A stretch of 64,000 nucleotides of DNA from Frigidibacter sp. SD6-1 (GTDB lineage Bacteria > Pseudomonadota > Alphaproteobacteria > Rhodobacterales > Rhodobacteraceae), in contig NZ_JARJNR010000001.1 of the NCBI RefSeq assembly GCF_030143255.1, positions 744,001 to 808,000 of the forward strand. Direction: 5' to 3'. How positions within the stretch are numbered: position 1 is the stretch's first letter; each line of letters begins with the position of its first letter. Made by a program: the position numbers and the translations under genes. Shown here piece after piece: positions 48,120 to 57,560 of this stretch. Under the pieces are notes generated by a model. It saw only the letters and a list, made by a program, of their open reading frames with translations. It was not told where the DNA came from and did not search any database.

Positions 48120-49340
48120 ATGATCGGGCGGAGGGCCAAACCTTCGACGGAAGAAATGGACAAACCCAAGGGGTTTGACGATTTCGAGGTGCGCCTGGGC
48201 GATGTGATGCGCGGCGAACGCGCAACGCTGTCCAAATCCCTGCTGGACGTCCAGCGCGAGCTTCGGATCAAGGCAAGTTACATCGCCGCGATCGAGAATT
48301 GCGATGTCGCGGCCTTCGACACGCCCGGTTTCGTCGCGGGCTACGTCCGTTCCTATGCCCGCTATCTGGGCATCGATCCGGAATGGGCCTTCGACCGCTT
48401 CTGCAAGGAAGCGAATTTCACCGTGGCGCACGGCATGTCTGCCGCCGCCTCGGGCAGCGTCGGCAAGACGCGACGCAAGGTCGAATATGCCGATCCGCTG
48501 GCCGACCCCAACGCCTCTTTCATTCCGCGTGCTGAAAGCATCTTCGCGGGGTTTGAGCCCCGCGCCTTCGGGTCGATCGCTGTTCTGATCGCGCTTGTCT
48601 CCGGTATTGGCTACGGCGGATGGAAAGTCCTGCAGGAAGTGCAGCGCGTCCAGCTTGCCCCGGTCGCGCAGGCGCCCGGCGTGGTAGCCGAGCTCGATCC
48701 GCTGACCGGCGCCGTCGCCACCCCCGCGCAACCGATGACCGAGGTCGCGGCCGCCCTGCCGGGAACCGATCTTCAGCCCGACCCCGAGGCGCTCGACCGG
48801 CTCTACCGGCCGCAGGCGCTCGACACGCCGGTCCTCGTGCCGCGCGACGGGCCGATTGCCTCGATCAATCCCGCAAGCGTGGGCGTCCTCAGCGACCCTG
48901 CCGCCGACCGCGTTGCGGCGGCGGTAGCGGCGGAGCCTGCGCTTGGCGACACCCCGGTTCAGGTCGTGGCCGCCGACGCGCCCGCGGTCGAGCTGATCGC
49001 CGCGCGCCCGGCCTGGGTGCGGGTGCAGGCGGCCGACGGGTCGATCCTGTTCGAGGGCACGATGGATGCGGGCGACCGCTATGCCGTGCCCGCGACCGAC
49101 GAACCGCCGCTTCTGCGCGCGGGTGAATCCGGCGCGATCTATTTTGCGGTGAACGGCGTGACCTACGGGCCTGCGGGCGCTTCGGGCCAGGTGACGAAGA
49201 ATGTCGCCCTGACGCCCGAGGCGCTGACCGAACGCTATGTCGTCGCCGATGTCGCCGCTGACGGCGATCTGGCCCGCGCGGTCGCCATGGCCTCGGCCGC
49301 GCCGGTCGCTCCGACAGAACCGGAAGCACCGTCGCAATAG
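48120..49340 (+). CDS. RodZ-like protein (HTH, membrane span, DUF4115)
   Basis: 406 residues. The cytoplasmic N-terminal HTH_25 domain (about 23-95: FEVRLGDVMRGERATLSKSLLDVQRELRIKASYIAAIEN, then GFVAGYVRSYARYLGID) is typical of RodZ. A single membrane span follows (about 143-161). A Pro/Ala/Asp-rich periplasmic linker leads to a C-terminal DUF4115 beta-domain (about 295-385: RPAWVRVQAADGSILFEGTMDAGDRY). RodZ links MreB to the cell wall machinery. It precedes ispG in the order seen in many Alphaproteobacteria. Confidence 0.88.
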   Translation: MIGRRAKPSTEEMDKPKGFDDFEVRLGDVMRGERATLSKSLLDVQRELRIKASYIAAIENCDVAAFDTPGFVAGYVRSYARYLGIDPEWAFDRFCKEANFTVAHGMSAAASGSVGKTRRKVEYADPLADPNASFIPRAESIFAGFEPRAFGSIAVLIALVSGIGYGGWKVLQEVQRVQLAPVAQAPGVVAELDPLTGAVATPAQPMTEVAAALPGTDLQPDPEALDRLYRPQALDTPVLVPRDGPIASINPASVGVLSDPAADRVAAAVAAEPALGDTPVQVVAADAPAVELIAARPAWVRVQAADGSILFEGTMDAGDRYAVPATDEPPLLRAGESGAIYFAVNGVTYGPAGASGQVTKNVALTPEALTERYVVADVAADGDLARAVAMASAAPVAPTEPEAPSQ

Positions 49341-49406
49341 CTGCCGTTGCACCCGGGGGCCGTGGGGTCTATCTAGGCGCCTGACCGACAGACGGAGCCG
49401 CGCCCC

Positions 49407-50549
49407 ATGTCCCACAATCCGATCCGCCCCTGGCGTTCCATCGAGCGGCGGTCATCGCGTCAGATCCGCGTGGGCAAGGTTCTGGTGGGCGGCGACGCGC
49501 CGATCTCGGTCCAGACCATGACCAACACCATCACCTCGGACGTGGCCGCGACCATCGAACAGGTGCAGCGCTGCGCGGTGGCAGGGGCGGACATCGTCCG
49601 CATCTCGACGCCCGATGAAGATGCGACCCGCGCGCTGAGGGAAATCGTCGCGGAAAGCCCGGTGCCGATCGTGGCCGACATCCATTTCCATTACAAACGC
49701 GCCATCGAGGCGGCCGAGGCGGGCGCCGCCTGCCTGCGCATCAACCCCGGCAATATTGGCTCGGCCGAGCGGGTGCGCGAGGTCGTCCGGGCCGCCAAGG
49801 ATCACGGCTGTTCGATCCGGATCGGCGTCAATGCCGGGTCGCTGGAGAAGCACCTTCTGGACAAGTACGGCGAACCCTGCCCGGCGGCGATGGTCGAAAG
49901 CGGGCTCGACCATATCAAGCTGTTGCAGGACAACGATTTTCACGAATTCAAGATTAGCGTGAAGGCGTCCGACGTCTTCCTCGCGGCCGCCGCCTATCAG
50001 GAACTGGCGCAGGTGACCGACGCGCCGATCCACCTTGGCATCACCGAGGCGGGCGGGCTCGTCTCCGGCACGGTGAAATCGGCGATCGGGCTTGGCAACC
50101 TTCTGTGGATGGGGATCGGCGACACGATCCGCGTCTCGCTCTCCGCCGATCCGGTCGAGGAGGTGAAGGTCGGGTTCGAGATCCTGAAATCGCTGGGGCT
50201 GAGGCACCGGGGCGTCACCATCATCTCCTGCCCCTCCTGCGCGCGGCAGGGCTTTGACGTGATCAAGACGGTGGCGGCGCTGGAAGAGCGGCTCGCCCAT
50301 GTCACCACCTCGATGTCGCTCTCGATCATCGGCTGCGTGGTCAACGGCCCGGGCGAGGCTTTGATGACCGACATCGGCTTCACCGGCGGCGGCGCGGGCA
50401 AGGGGATGGTCTATCTCGCCGGTCGGCAGCATCACACGATGGGCAACGACCGGATGGTCGACCATATCGTCGAGCTGGTCGAGAAGAAGGCTGCCGAGAT
50501 CGAGGCTGCGGCAGATGCCGAGAGTGCGGGCGCTGCAGCCGCGGAGTAG
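49407..50549 (+). CDS. ispG: 4-hydroxy-3-methylbut-2-en-1-yl diphosphate synthase
   Basis: Penultimate enzyme of the MEP isoprenoid pathway, with a [4Fe-4S] cluster. 380 residues. Family signatures are [36 protein letters not shown] and RINPGNIG. The cluster ligands lie in [12 protein letters not shown] and the later [10 protein letters not shown]. The Ala/Glu-rich tail after residue 365 is not conserved. Depends on the Fe-S machinery encoded at 21.7-29.5 kb. Confidence 0.97.
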   Translation: MSHNPIRPWRSIERRSSRQIRVGKVLVGGDAPISVQTMTNTITSDVAATIEQVQRCAVAGADIVRISTPDEDATRALREIVAESPVPIVADIHFHYKRAIEAAEAGAACLRINPGNIGSAERVREVVRAAKDHGCSIRIGVNAGSLEKHLLDKYGEPCPAAMVESGLDHIKLLQDNDFHEFKISVKASDVFLAAAAYQELAQVTDAPIHLGITEAGGLVSGTVKSAIGLGNLLWMGIGDTIRVSLSADPVEEVKVGFEILKSLGLRHRGVTIISCPSCARQGFDVIKTVAALEERLAHVTTSMSLSIIGCVVNGPGEALMTDIGFTGGGAGKGMVYLAGRQHHTMGNDRMVDHIVELVEKKAAEIEAAADAESAGAAAAE

Positions 50550-50648
50550 GGGCGCCAGCCCCGTCGACGCGCCCGACTCGCGACTCGCATCCTGTGGAAG
50601 CAAATCCACAGACTTGCAAAAAGCGATTGCAAGCCCTATGGTTTGCAC

Positions 50649-51293
50649 ATGAGTGACAGAAGCGCCGTCCTGACCGGAGATATCGTGCGGTCCTCGGTCG
50701 CCGGGCCAGAGGCGACGGATCGCGCCATGGCCGTCCTTTCCGCCGCCGCCGATGATGTCGCGGGCTGGACTGGCACTGACACCCGTTTCACCCGCTATCG
50801 CGGCGACGGCTGGCAGATCTATCTGCAGGACCGGCCGGGTCTGGCCTTCCGGGTCACGCTTTTCCTCGTCGCGCGGCTTTCCGCCGCGCTGCCGGGCATG
50901 GCGACGCGTATCTCGGTCGGTATCGGCCCGGTCGCGCGGCTGGGCGCGACGGGCCTCTCCGGCGCAAGCGGCGCGGCCTTCGAGACCTCCGGTCAGGCGC
51001 TCGACGCGCTGACCAGCGGCTCTCGCCGCCTCGCCATCGGCGGCGCGGGCGTTCGCGGCTGGCACGAGGCACTGTTCGAGGTCGCCGACTGGATGATCCG
51101 CCGCTGGTCGCGCGAACAGGCCGAGGCGGTGGCACTGGCGCTTGAACAGGACGACGCGCCGATGGCGGAACTGGCGGGCCGACTCGGCATCACCCGGCAG
51201 GCGTTCGAGGCGCGGATCGCCGCCTCGGGGTTCCGGGCGCTTGCGACCGCGCTTGCCGAGATGGACCGGGAAACCTTCGGAGGGGCGGCATGA
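50649..51293 (+). CDS. SatD family protein
   Basis: 214 residues from ATG 50649 (MSDRSAVLTGDIVRSS). The start with an A/V-x-x-TGDIVRSS strand, the middle RYRGDGWQIYL motif (which resembles a degenerate nucleotidyl-cyclase-like fold) and a C-terminal helical part with an HTH-like MAELAGRLGITRQAFEARI correspond to the SatD family. The next gene, DUF3307, starts within its stop, and the SatD-DUF3307 pairing recurs in bacteria. Function not established. Confidence 0.75.
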   Translation: MSDRSAVLTGDIVRSSVAGPEATDRAMAVLSAAADDVAGWTGTDTRFTRYRGDGWQIYLQDRPGLAFRVTLFLVARLSAALPGMATRISVGIGPVARLGATGLSGASGAAFETSGQALDALTSGSRRLAIGGAGVRGWHEALFEVADWMIRRWSREQAEAVALALEQDDAPMAELAGRLGITRQAFEARIAASGFRALATALAEMDRETFGGAA

Positions 51294-52003
51294 TCCAGAC
51301 GTTCGCGGCGCTGCTTTTCGCCCATGTTCTCGCCGATTTCGTGTTGCAGACCGGCTGGATGGTCACAAACAAGCGCGCGCCCGCCGCGATGCTCACGCAT
51401 ATCGCCGTGGTATTCGTGACCGCTGCGGCGACCATAGGCACGCTCCACCCCATTCTTCTCGGCCTCGCGGGGGCGCATCTTCTCATCGACACGCTGAAGA
51501 CCTTCTCCGGGCGGCGTGGCCTTATGCCCTTCCTCGCCGATCAGGCGGCCCATCTGGCGAGCCTGGTGGCGCTTGCCTGGTACGCGCCCGATCTGTGGGA
51601 CAGCGGGCTCTGGCCCGGCCTCGCCGCCGCACCCGCCTGTCTCGCCCTTCTGGCGGGCCTCATCCTTGCCACCCGCGCGGGCGGCTTCGCGGTCGGCTTC
51701 CTGATGGAGCCATGGGCGCCCGACATGCCGGTCGGGCTTCTGGGCGCGGGCCGCGCCATCGGCATGCTGGAACGCGGGCTTGTCTTCATTCTGGTGATGA
51801 CGGGCCAGACCGGCGCCATCGGCTTTCTCATCGCGGCGAAATCGGTCCTCAGGTTCGGCGCCGTAGGCGATGACCGCAAGATCAGCGAATATGTGATCGT
51901 CGGCACGCTCGCCTCCTTCGGCTGGGGGATCGTGACGGCGATCCTGACGCTTTCGCTTCTGACGCACCTGCCCCCGCTTGGAATTCCCGACCTTTCTCCT
52001 TAG
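51290..52003 (+). CDS. DUF3307 membrane protein
   Basis: 237 residues with six to seven membrane segments. The N-terminal LLFAHVLADFVLQTGWMVTNKR is the DUF3307 hallmark (Asp and Gln within the first helix), followed by the GAHLLIDTLK helix and ADQAAHLASLVALAW. It overlaps the SatD-like gene by four bases (ATGA), so the two proteins probably act together. The biochemical role is unknown. Confidence 0.82.
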   Translation: MIQTFAALLFAHVLADFVLQTGWMVTNKRAPAAMLTHIAVVFVTAAATIGTLHPILLGLAGAHLLIDTLKTFSGRRGLMPFLADQAAHLASLVALAWYAPDLWDSGLWPGLAAAPACLALLAGLILATRAGGFAVGFLMEPWAPDMPVGLLGAGRAIGMLERGLVFILVMTGQTGAIGFLIAAKSVLRFGAVGDDRKISEYVIVGTLASFGWGIVTAILTLSLLTHLPPLGIPDLSP

Positions 52004-52025
52004 ATTAGAGGGAAGGAGACCTGAC

Positions 52026-52403
52026 ATGTTCGGCATACAAGGAAAACCGCCCGTTACCCTTACGCCGCGGGCCGTGGCGCAGATCGCGCGCCTGATGGCG
52101 AAGGACGGCGCCCATGGCCTGAAGGTGGGCGTCAAGAAGGGCGGCTGCGCGGGCATGGAATATACGATGGAATTCGCCGCCGCCCCCGGTCCGATGGACG
52201 AGGTGGTGGAACAGGACGGCGCGCGGGTGATGATCGCGCCGATGGCGCAGATGTTCCTCTTCGGGACCGAGATCGACTACGAGACCTCGCTTCTGGAAAG
52301 CGGCTTCCGCTTCAACAACCCGAACGTGGCCGAGGCCTGCGGCTGCGGGGAATCGATCAAGTTCAAGGACGCGCCCGGGTCCGGGCCGGGCGGGGGCGCC
52401 TGA
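52026..52403 (+). CDS. A-type iron-sulfur carrier (SufA/IscA/ErpA family)
   Basis: 125 residues from ATG 52026 (MFGIQGKPPVTLTPRAVAQI). The three conserved cluster ligands are Cys in VKKGGCAGMEY (about 41) and the pair in EACGCGESIKF (about 106 and 108). A Gly-rich tail follows. It probably delivers clusters assembled by SufBCD. It is isolated from the suf operon by about 22 kb. SufA versus ErpA cannot be decided from sequence alone. Confidence 0.9.
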   Translation: MFGIQGKPPVTLTPRAVAQIARLMAKDGAHGLKVGVKKGGCAGMEYTMEFAAAPGPMDEVVEQDGARVMIAPMAQMFLFGTEIDYETSLLESGFRFNNPNVAEACGCGESIKFKDAPGSGPGGGA

Positions 52404-52413
52404 ACGTCAAGCC

Positions 52414-52737
52414 ATGAGCATTTCGCCCGCCGACATCGCCTTCGCCGAGGAACTGTTCGAAGGGCTCGGGCCGCTTTCCAGCCGCAAGATGATGGGCGGG
52501 CTCTGCCTTTATCGCGAGGGCACGATCTTCGCGATCCTGCACGGCGACGGCTCGATCTGGCTCAAGGGCGCGGGCGCTGTCGCCGACCGTTTGACCGCCG
52601 AAGGCTGGGAACGCTGGACCTACAGCCGCGAGGGCGGGAAAGTCACCGCCATGCCCTACTGGCGCCTGCCGCCGGCCCTTCTCGACGATCCCGAAGACGC
52701 CTGCCGCTGGGCAAGAGCGGCCTTGGCCGCCCTCTGA
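52414..52737 (+). CDS. TfoX/Sxy N-terminal domain protein
   Basis: 107 residues, the single TfoX_N domain: FAEELFEGLGPLSSRKMMGGLCLYREGTIFAIL, then WLKGAGAVADRLTAEGWERW and TAMPYWRLPPALLDDPEDACRWARAAL. In gammaproteobacteria TfoX controls competence, whereas single-domain alphaproteobacterial members have no proven role. Lies 10 bases after the Fe-S carrier gene and is likely co-transcribed. Confidence 0.85.
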   Translation: MSISPADIAFAEELFEGLGPLSSRKMMGGLCLYREGTIFAILHGDGSIWLKGAGAVADRLTAEGWERWTYSREGGKVTAMPYWRLPPALLDDPEDACRWARAALAAL

Positions 52738-52773
52738 CCTCTCTGCCGCGCCGACCAGCCGAAGCGGGCGCCA

Positions 52774-55131
52774 TCACGGCAGATGGATGGTCAGCACACC
52801 CGGCGGGGCGGCCGCATTCGGTTCGCTTCGCCCCGCAGAACCGAGCGCGGCAAGATCGGCGACGAGCGCATCGGCTGCGGCCTGATCGTCCTTCACCCCG
52901 TCCGCATGAAGCGTGCGGGCGGTCTCGGGGCCGGAACCCACGCGCTGGACCCGTTCGATCCGCCAACCCAGAAGCGTCAGGGCCTTCGCGATGCCCTCTG
53001 ACTGCTCGCGGCTGGTTCGCGAGAAGAAGAGGAGGATCGGCTGGCGCGGCGCAGGCACGATGGCAAGCGCTTCGAGGAGGCTTGCGGGAACCTGACCGTC
53101 CGGCGCCTCATCCCCCGGCGCCTCAGCCCCTGGCGGCTCGACCGATGCCATCTGCGCCGCGCCGCTGATGTCCGGTCCCCCGCGCGGTTCCAGCAAGGGT
53201 GTGATGGCATGCCGGGCGCGGGCACGGATCGTCAGCCAGGCCGGATCGGCCCAGCGATCGGGCGGCACCAGCGAGAGCGCGGCGAGAAGATTGTCGCGGA
53301 TCGCCGGATTGGCGGTCGTGGGCAAGGTCTCGTCGGCAAGCGCCGTCAGCGCGGCGGCAAGAATGGTCTGCTCCTCGACGGCAAGTCCATCGGGGGCGAA
53401 GGCTCCGGCCACGGCGTCGAGGACCGGCCCGCTCAGATCCCGGTCTGCGGTCAGAAGATCGCCCAGCCGTGCGGCAAGCGCTTCACCGGGCGTGGGGTCG
53501 GGCGGCAACGCGCCGCCCGCTTCGATGCCGAAGAGGATCGCGGGGAAGATCAGGCCGGTCCGCCGCTCGATCTCCTCCAGGCTCGTGCGGTGCGCCTCGG
53601 GCACGAAAGTGGCCGGAAGCGCGTCTGTCTGCATCAGGATGAACGGATCGACGATCAGCGCGCTGCTGCCGGTCCGGCGCGAGACGACGACCTTCCAGAA
53701 ACCCGACGGCACCGGCGCGCCGTAGGGGGCGGGATCCGTCTCGGTCAGGATCGGGCCGGTGAAGATCACCACCCGGTCGGCCGAGGGGTTATGCCCGGCA
53801 AGCGCCCAGTTCTCAAGCCTGCTCCAGATGCCGCGATTGAACCAGCCGAACTGAGGGCTGGCGTTGGCATAGGTATCCACGATGCCGTTCAGGCGAAGCG
53901 CGGCCTCTTTCGGGTCGCCCTCGAAGACCGGTCCCCAGGTGATGTCGTTGCGCGCGATCAGGTGGCCGCGGTCGATCTCGGGCCCGAGGAACCAGGCCGG
54001 ATCGGCCTGCTGTTCCGGCGGAAGGCGCGGATCGAAGGAAAAGGCCCCCGGCAGCCGCCTGAGCGAGCGGCGCGCCTTGCGGTCCACCGTCTCGGCGGCG
54101 AAGAAGGGCTGGCGCCGGGCGGCATTCATCACGAGGCTCGCGTTGGGATAGTCAAGGGCCGCGCCGCCAAGCGCGGCCGACGGGCGCAGGGCCTCGCCGA
54201 GGGCGGGCATCGGCAGATCGACGCCGAGGAAGGCCGGATCGTAGCCGCTGAACCCACCCGTTGCCTCTGCCGCCGAAATCACCGCCGAGGCCTCGGGCAG
54301 GGCATTTTCCACCGTTGCCTTCAGGTCGGGCGGCAGGTCTTCCGCCGCGACGCCTGCGCCCCTGGCGCCTTCGTTCAGCGCCGCCGCGAGGCGCGCATTC
54401 TCGGCGATGAGCGCGTCGATCCGCACCTGGCTCGATTGGGCATCCGCGCGCGCTCTCTCGATCGTCTGCTGGAGTTCGGCTTTCTCCAGCGACAGGACCT
54501 CGTTCGCGCTGGCGAGGCCTGTCTTCGCCCGCTCTGCCGCTTGCCACTGGCGCCACGAGACGGCGGCCAGCGCCGTGGTGGCGATCAGAAGCAGAGCGAG
54601 TATGGCAATGACCGCCTGACGGCGGCGCGTCTGCTGCGCGATCATCGCCATTTCGTGGCGATTGCTGGCGGTGACGAAGCCCGCGATGTCGGGGTCGCGG
54701 TCGGTAAAGCGCGCCGCCGCGAGGAGCGCGTCGCCCTGCAGAAGATAGCCCGGCGCCTCGCCTGAGCTTTTCCATTGCCGGGCGAGCGCGGAAAGCCGGA
54801 TCAGTTCGCGTGCGGCCCCCGCCCGGCCCGCAATGTCGGCGGTGGCATCTGCCCTGTCGCCCGCAACCTCTGCGCCGAACGGATCGAGGATCGCGGGATT
54901 GAAATCCTCCGGCGTCAGGTCGCGGCTGCCCAGAAGCTCGGCCGACCAGTAATCAAGGATGCGCTGCGCCTCGCGCCGGTCGGCCGCCTCGGCAAGGTGT
55001 GCACCGGTTGCGCGGCCTCGCGCGAGCAACCGGCGGATCGCGGCCGCATCGCGCGCCCTGTCGTCCATGAAGGCCAGATGGGCGGACCGGAGGTCGGCGA
55101 GTGTCGGGAAGGGGGCAGGGGTCTCAGTCAT
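52774..55131 (-). CDS. Membrane-anchored coiled-coil DNA/RNA non-specific endonuclease
   Basis: 785 residues. Residues 1-170 are helical and resemble the segment after the NTPase in nSTAND1 proteins (ARQWKSSGEAPGYLLQGDALLAAARF...FVTASNRHE, then a basic QTRRRQ). A membrane span lies at about 173-191, and a coiled coil at about 198-255. A NUC (beta-beta-alpha-metal, EndoG-type) nuclease follows at about 330-530, with DRGH (387-390) and the metal Asn in GWFNRGIWSRLENW (about 432), preceded by GYDPAFLG. A helical region and a C-terminal alpha/beta domain (about 680-785, ILLFFSRTSREQSEGIAKAL) end the protein. No NTPase P-loop is present. Last gene of the minus-strand operon, overlapping the previous gene by eight bases. 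Confidence 0.8.
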   Translation of the reverse strand: MTETPAPFPTLADLRSAHLAFMDDRARDAAAIRRLLARGRATGAHLAEAADRREAQRILDYWSAELLGSRDLTPEDFNPAILDPFGAEVAGDRADATADIAGRAGAARELIRLSALARQWKSSGEAPGYLLQGDALLAAARFTDRDPDIAGFVTASNRHEMAMIAQQTRRRQAVIAILALLLIATTALAAVSWRQWQAAERAKTGLASANEVLSLEKAELQQTIERARADAQSSQVRIDALIAENARLAAALNEGARGAGVAAEDLPPDLKATVENALPEASAVISAAEATGGFSGYDPAFLGVDLPMPALGEALRPSAALGGAALDYPNASLVMNAARRQPFFAAETVDRKARRSLRRLPGAFSFDPRLPPEQQADPAWFLGPEIDRGHLIARNDITWGPVFEGDPKEAALRLNGIVDTYANASPQFGWFNRGIWSRLENWALAGHNPSADRVVIFTGPILTETDPAPYGAPVPSGFWKVVVSRRTGSSALIVDPFILMQTDALPATFVPEAHRTSLEEIERRTGLIFPAILFGIEAGGALPPDPTPGEALAARLGDLLTADRDLSGPVLDAVAGAFAPDGLAVEEQTILAAALTALADETLPTTANPAIRDNLLAALSLVPPDRWADPAWLTIRARARHAITPLLEPRGGPDISGAAQMASVEPPGAEAPGDEAPDGQVPASLLEALAIVPAPRQPILLFFSRTSREQSEGIAKALTLLGWRIERVQRVGSGPETARTLHADGVKDDQAAADALVADLAALGSAGRSEPNAAAPPGVLTIHLP

Positions 55132-56425
55132 GGGATAACTCCGCCACGAGGGACTGCAGGGGCGCGCTGACGGCGATCAGCGCCCCGCACTCGGATTTCA
55201 GGCTCTGGTCGACCGCGAAGAACCGGAAGCGCGCCTTCACCCGCACAATGGCGAAGGCCGCGACGAGGGCGTCGTCCATCGCCTCGCGCGCGATCTGATC
55301 GTCGAGCCGCCCGGCATAAAGCCCGGTATCCTTGGCCCATTGCGCCTCGGGCTCATAGGCCGCAAGGTCGAGGATCGCGCGCTTGAGGTCGGGCCAGTAG
55401 ATCGCGAATTCCGCAAGCGCGTCCGGGCCGCGATGATCGCACAGATCGTCGATATAGCCGATCCTGATGTCGATCTCCTGCCAGGCCCGGTGCTCTGCCA
55501 CCCGGGAGTGCAGTGCCGGCGCAAGGAGATTGAGCGCCGCCCCGGCCGTTTCCACCTGATCGCCCGCGCCCCCGGTAAGGGCGGGCCGGATGCCGCCCAG
55601 CGTCTCTCCGAGTTTCTCCAGCCCGAGCGCGTCCGCCGCGACCACGATCTGTTCGTTCAGCCGCGACGGCACCGTCGCGAGGATACGCGCCACGTCCGAG
55701 AGTGCCACCTGCGCGGGGCCCGGCTTGCGGTCGGCCAGCGCCTGTCTGAGGTCCGCGTTCGCCTTCGCCAGCCGGTCGAGCCAGGCCCTTTCGAGTTGCT
55801 GGGTCAGCCCGGCCTCGGGCAGGTCGGCGATCCAGCCGTCGATTGACGCGCAGGCTGTGTCGAGGCGGGTCTGGTAGTCGACCAGTTCCGCCTCGCGCAG
55901 CGGGTCCTCGCCCAAGGCCCGCGCCGCGCCGCGCAGATCGCTCAGCTGGCGGAACTGCAACTGGTGCAGGCAATCGTGGATTTCCTTGTAGGTCCTGAGT
56001 GTGCCCACGGTTTCGGCAATGCCCCCGATGAGGCCTTTGGACGCGGCAAGGGCCGCGCGCACCGCCGGATCGGCGAGGCTCGCCGAGGCGGCGGCAAGCC
56101 CGGTCAGCAGCGCGCCGACCTGCGCCGCAGTGGCCGGCAGGGCTTCCAGCGCCTCGGGGCAGGCGGTGCGGATCGCATCCGTGAGCGGGGCGTCGGTGCG
56201 CCGCCTGAGCGCGACCTCGGTCAGGACGGCGCGTTCGATGCCCCGGTCCGAGAGTTTGCGCAGAAGCTCCAGCACCGTATCGCGCATCGGCTTGCCCGGC
56301 CCGACCCAGGCCTTGAAAAGGCCCGCGCCGGTCGTCTTGCGCATCACGATATCAAGCTCGTCCGGGCCGAATCCGTCGCCGATCAGGATCGAGAGCGCGT
56401 CGATGGCGGCGGGTTCCAGCGGCAT
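55124..56425 (-). CDS. EAD1-like domain protein with long helical C-terminal region
   Basis: 433 residues from ATG 56425 (MPLEPAAIDALSILIGDGFG); an upstream frame extension to 56566 overlaps the protease gene and is not used. Residues about 5-90 (IDALSILIGDGFGPDELDIVMRK, DTVLELLRKLSDRGIERAVLTEVA) match the effector-associated domain 1 pattern. The rest (about 100-433) is nearly all helical with several Leu/Ala-rich amphipathic stretches and no catalytic motif, perhaps a scaffold. EADs are homotypic adaptor domains of NTP-dependent conflict systems. Assignment is by pattern only. Confidence 0.68.
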   Translation of the reverse strand: MPLEPAAIDALSILIGDGFGPDELDIVMRKTTGAGLFKAWVGPGKPMRDTVLELLRKLSDRGIERAVLTEVALRRRTDAPLTDAIRTACPEALEALPATAAQVGALLTGLAAASASLADPAVRAALAASKGLIGGIAETVGTLRTYKEIHDCLHQLQFRQLSDLRGAARALGEDPLREAELVDYQTRLDTACASIDGWIADLPEAGLTQQLERAWLDRLAKANADLRQALADRKPGPAQVALSDVARILATVPSRLNEQIVVAADALGLEKLGETLGGIRPALTGGAGDQVETAGAALNLLAPALHSRVAEHRAWQEIDIRIGYIDDLCDHRGPDALAEFAIYWPDLKRAILDLAAYEPEAQWAKDTGLYAGRLDDQIAREAMDDALVAAFAIVRVKARFRFFAVDQSLKSECGALIAVSAPLQSLVAELSHD

Positions 56426-56433
56426 CGCGCCCC

Positions 56434-57543
56434 TCAGCGGTCGATCAGCCCGCCCTGACCCTTGGCGATCAGGCGGCGGGTGACAAGCGCAATGGGCACG
56501 CCCTGATTGAACAGCGGATGCTGCCAGGCCGGATCGCCATAATGATGCAGCGCGAGGATCCGCCAATCCATCGAGAAACAGGGCGAGCCGGAAGAGCCGC
56601 CCTCGGTATTCGTCGCATAGCGCAACCTGCGCCCGTCGCCCGCGAGGCCAAGCACCGCCTCGGTGTCGATGGCAAGCTTCATCGGCGCGCCGTCGGGATG
56701 CTGGACAATGAGGAGGGGGGCGCCCTTCGGCGCGGGCTGGTCGGCCTCGGGCAGGCGGACGAACCCGCGCGCGCCGCTTTCGACCGGATCGTCGCCCGCC
56801 GGTTCGGCCAGTTCGAGGAGCGCGTAGTCCAGTTCATCGGCGGTGGGCGGGGCTTCGTCGGGCTGGTTCTTCGCCTCGGCGGGCGAATAGGGGCTGTGAT
56901 CGGCGATGGCGGCGACGGCGGCGGTGCGGCCCTCGGACCGCCCGCCCGTGGGCAGGGTCACATAGTCGAACCGGCAGGCGATCTTCGCGGCATCCGCCTT
57001 TTCGACCACATGCCAGTTCGTGAGCACCGCCTTCGGCCCGACCAGAAAGCCGGTGCCCGCCGCCGCGCCGCCGATCTCGACCCGGCAGACCCGGGCCTGC
57101 GCGCGTTCCAGCTCGCTCAGCCAGACCCGCACGTCGAAGGGGGCGAGGCCCGGCTTGACGATCCGCTCGAACCCCGGCGCATAGGCGTTCTTCGAGGCGT
57201 CCGCCTCCGGCGCGCCTGCGGTCTGCAGCGACAGGTCAGCCCTCGGCGGCGGCGCCGACAAGACCGTGCCGGGCAGGGCGGCGGCAATCACCGCCTGCAC
57301 ATCGGCCCGGCCCGGCCGCGCGCGGTAGAGGGCCGAGAGGACCGGCCGCTCGCCGCCCCGGGCAGAGGCCTTGGTCAGGAGCTTGAAGAGCGCTTCCTCC
57401 AGCGTGTCGACCTTGGCGGCATAGTGCTTGAACAACCGGTCGCCGGTGGCGAGAAAGACGATCCGGTCAAGCTCGTCCGTATCGTCGAGCGTATCGACGA
57501 GCTTGGGCAGAAGATCGCGGATCGCCTCTTCGCTCAGCGCCAT
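56434..57543 (-). CDS. EAD1-like domain/trypsin-like serine protease fusion
   Basis: 369 residues without a signal peptide. Residues 1-92 form an EAD1-like helical domain (IRDLLPKLVDTLDDTDELDRIVFLATG, EALFKLLTKASARGGERPVLSAL). A Pro/Ala linker follows. The trypsin domain (about 145-369) has an intact triad: His178 in AVLTNWHVVE, Asp239 in DELDYALLEL and Ser318 in TEGGSSGSPCF. The QHPDGAPMKLAI strand before the Ser loop is typical of EAD-linked trypsins. Gap to the preceding gene is 17 bases and to the next eight. Probably recruited by EAD1-EAD1 contact with the next protein. Confidence 0.8.
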   Translation of the reverse strand: MALSEEAIRDLLPKLVDTLDDTDELDRIVFLATGDRLFKHYAAKVDTLEEALFKLLTKASARGGERPVLSALYRARPGRADVQAVIAAALPGTVLSAPPPRADLSLQTAGAPEADASKNAYAPGFERIVKPGLAPFDVRVWLSELERAQARVCRVEIGGAAAGTGFLVGPKAVLTNWHVVEKADAAKIACRFDYVTLPTGGRSEGRTAAVAAIADHSPYSPAEAKNQPDEAPPTADELDYALLELAEPAGDDPVESGARGFVRLPEADQPAPKGAPLLIVQHPDGAPMKLAIDTEAVLGLAGDGRRLRYATNTEGGSSGSPCFSMDWRILALHHYGDPAWQHPLFNQGVPIALVTRRLIAKGQGGLIDR

Positions 57544-57560
57544 GGGTCAGACCATAGTGC

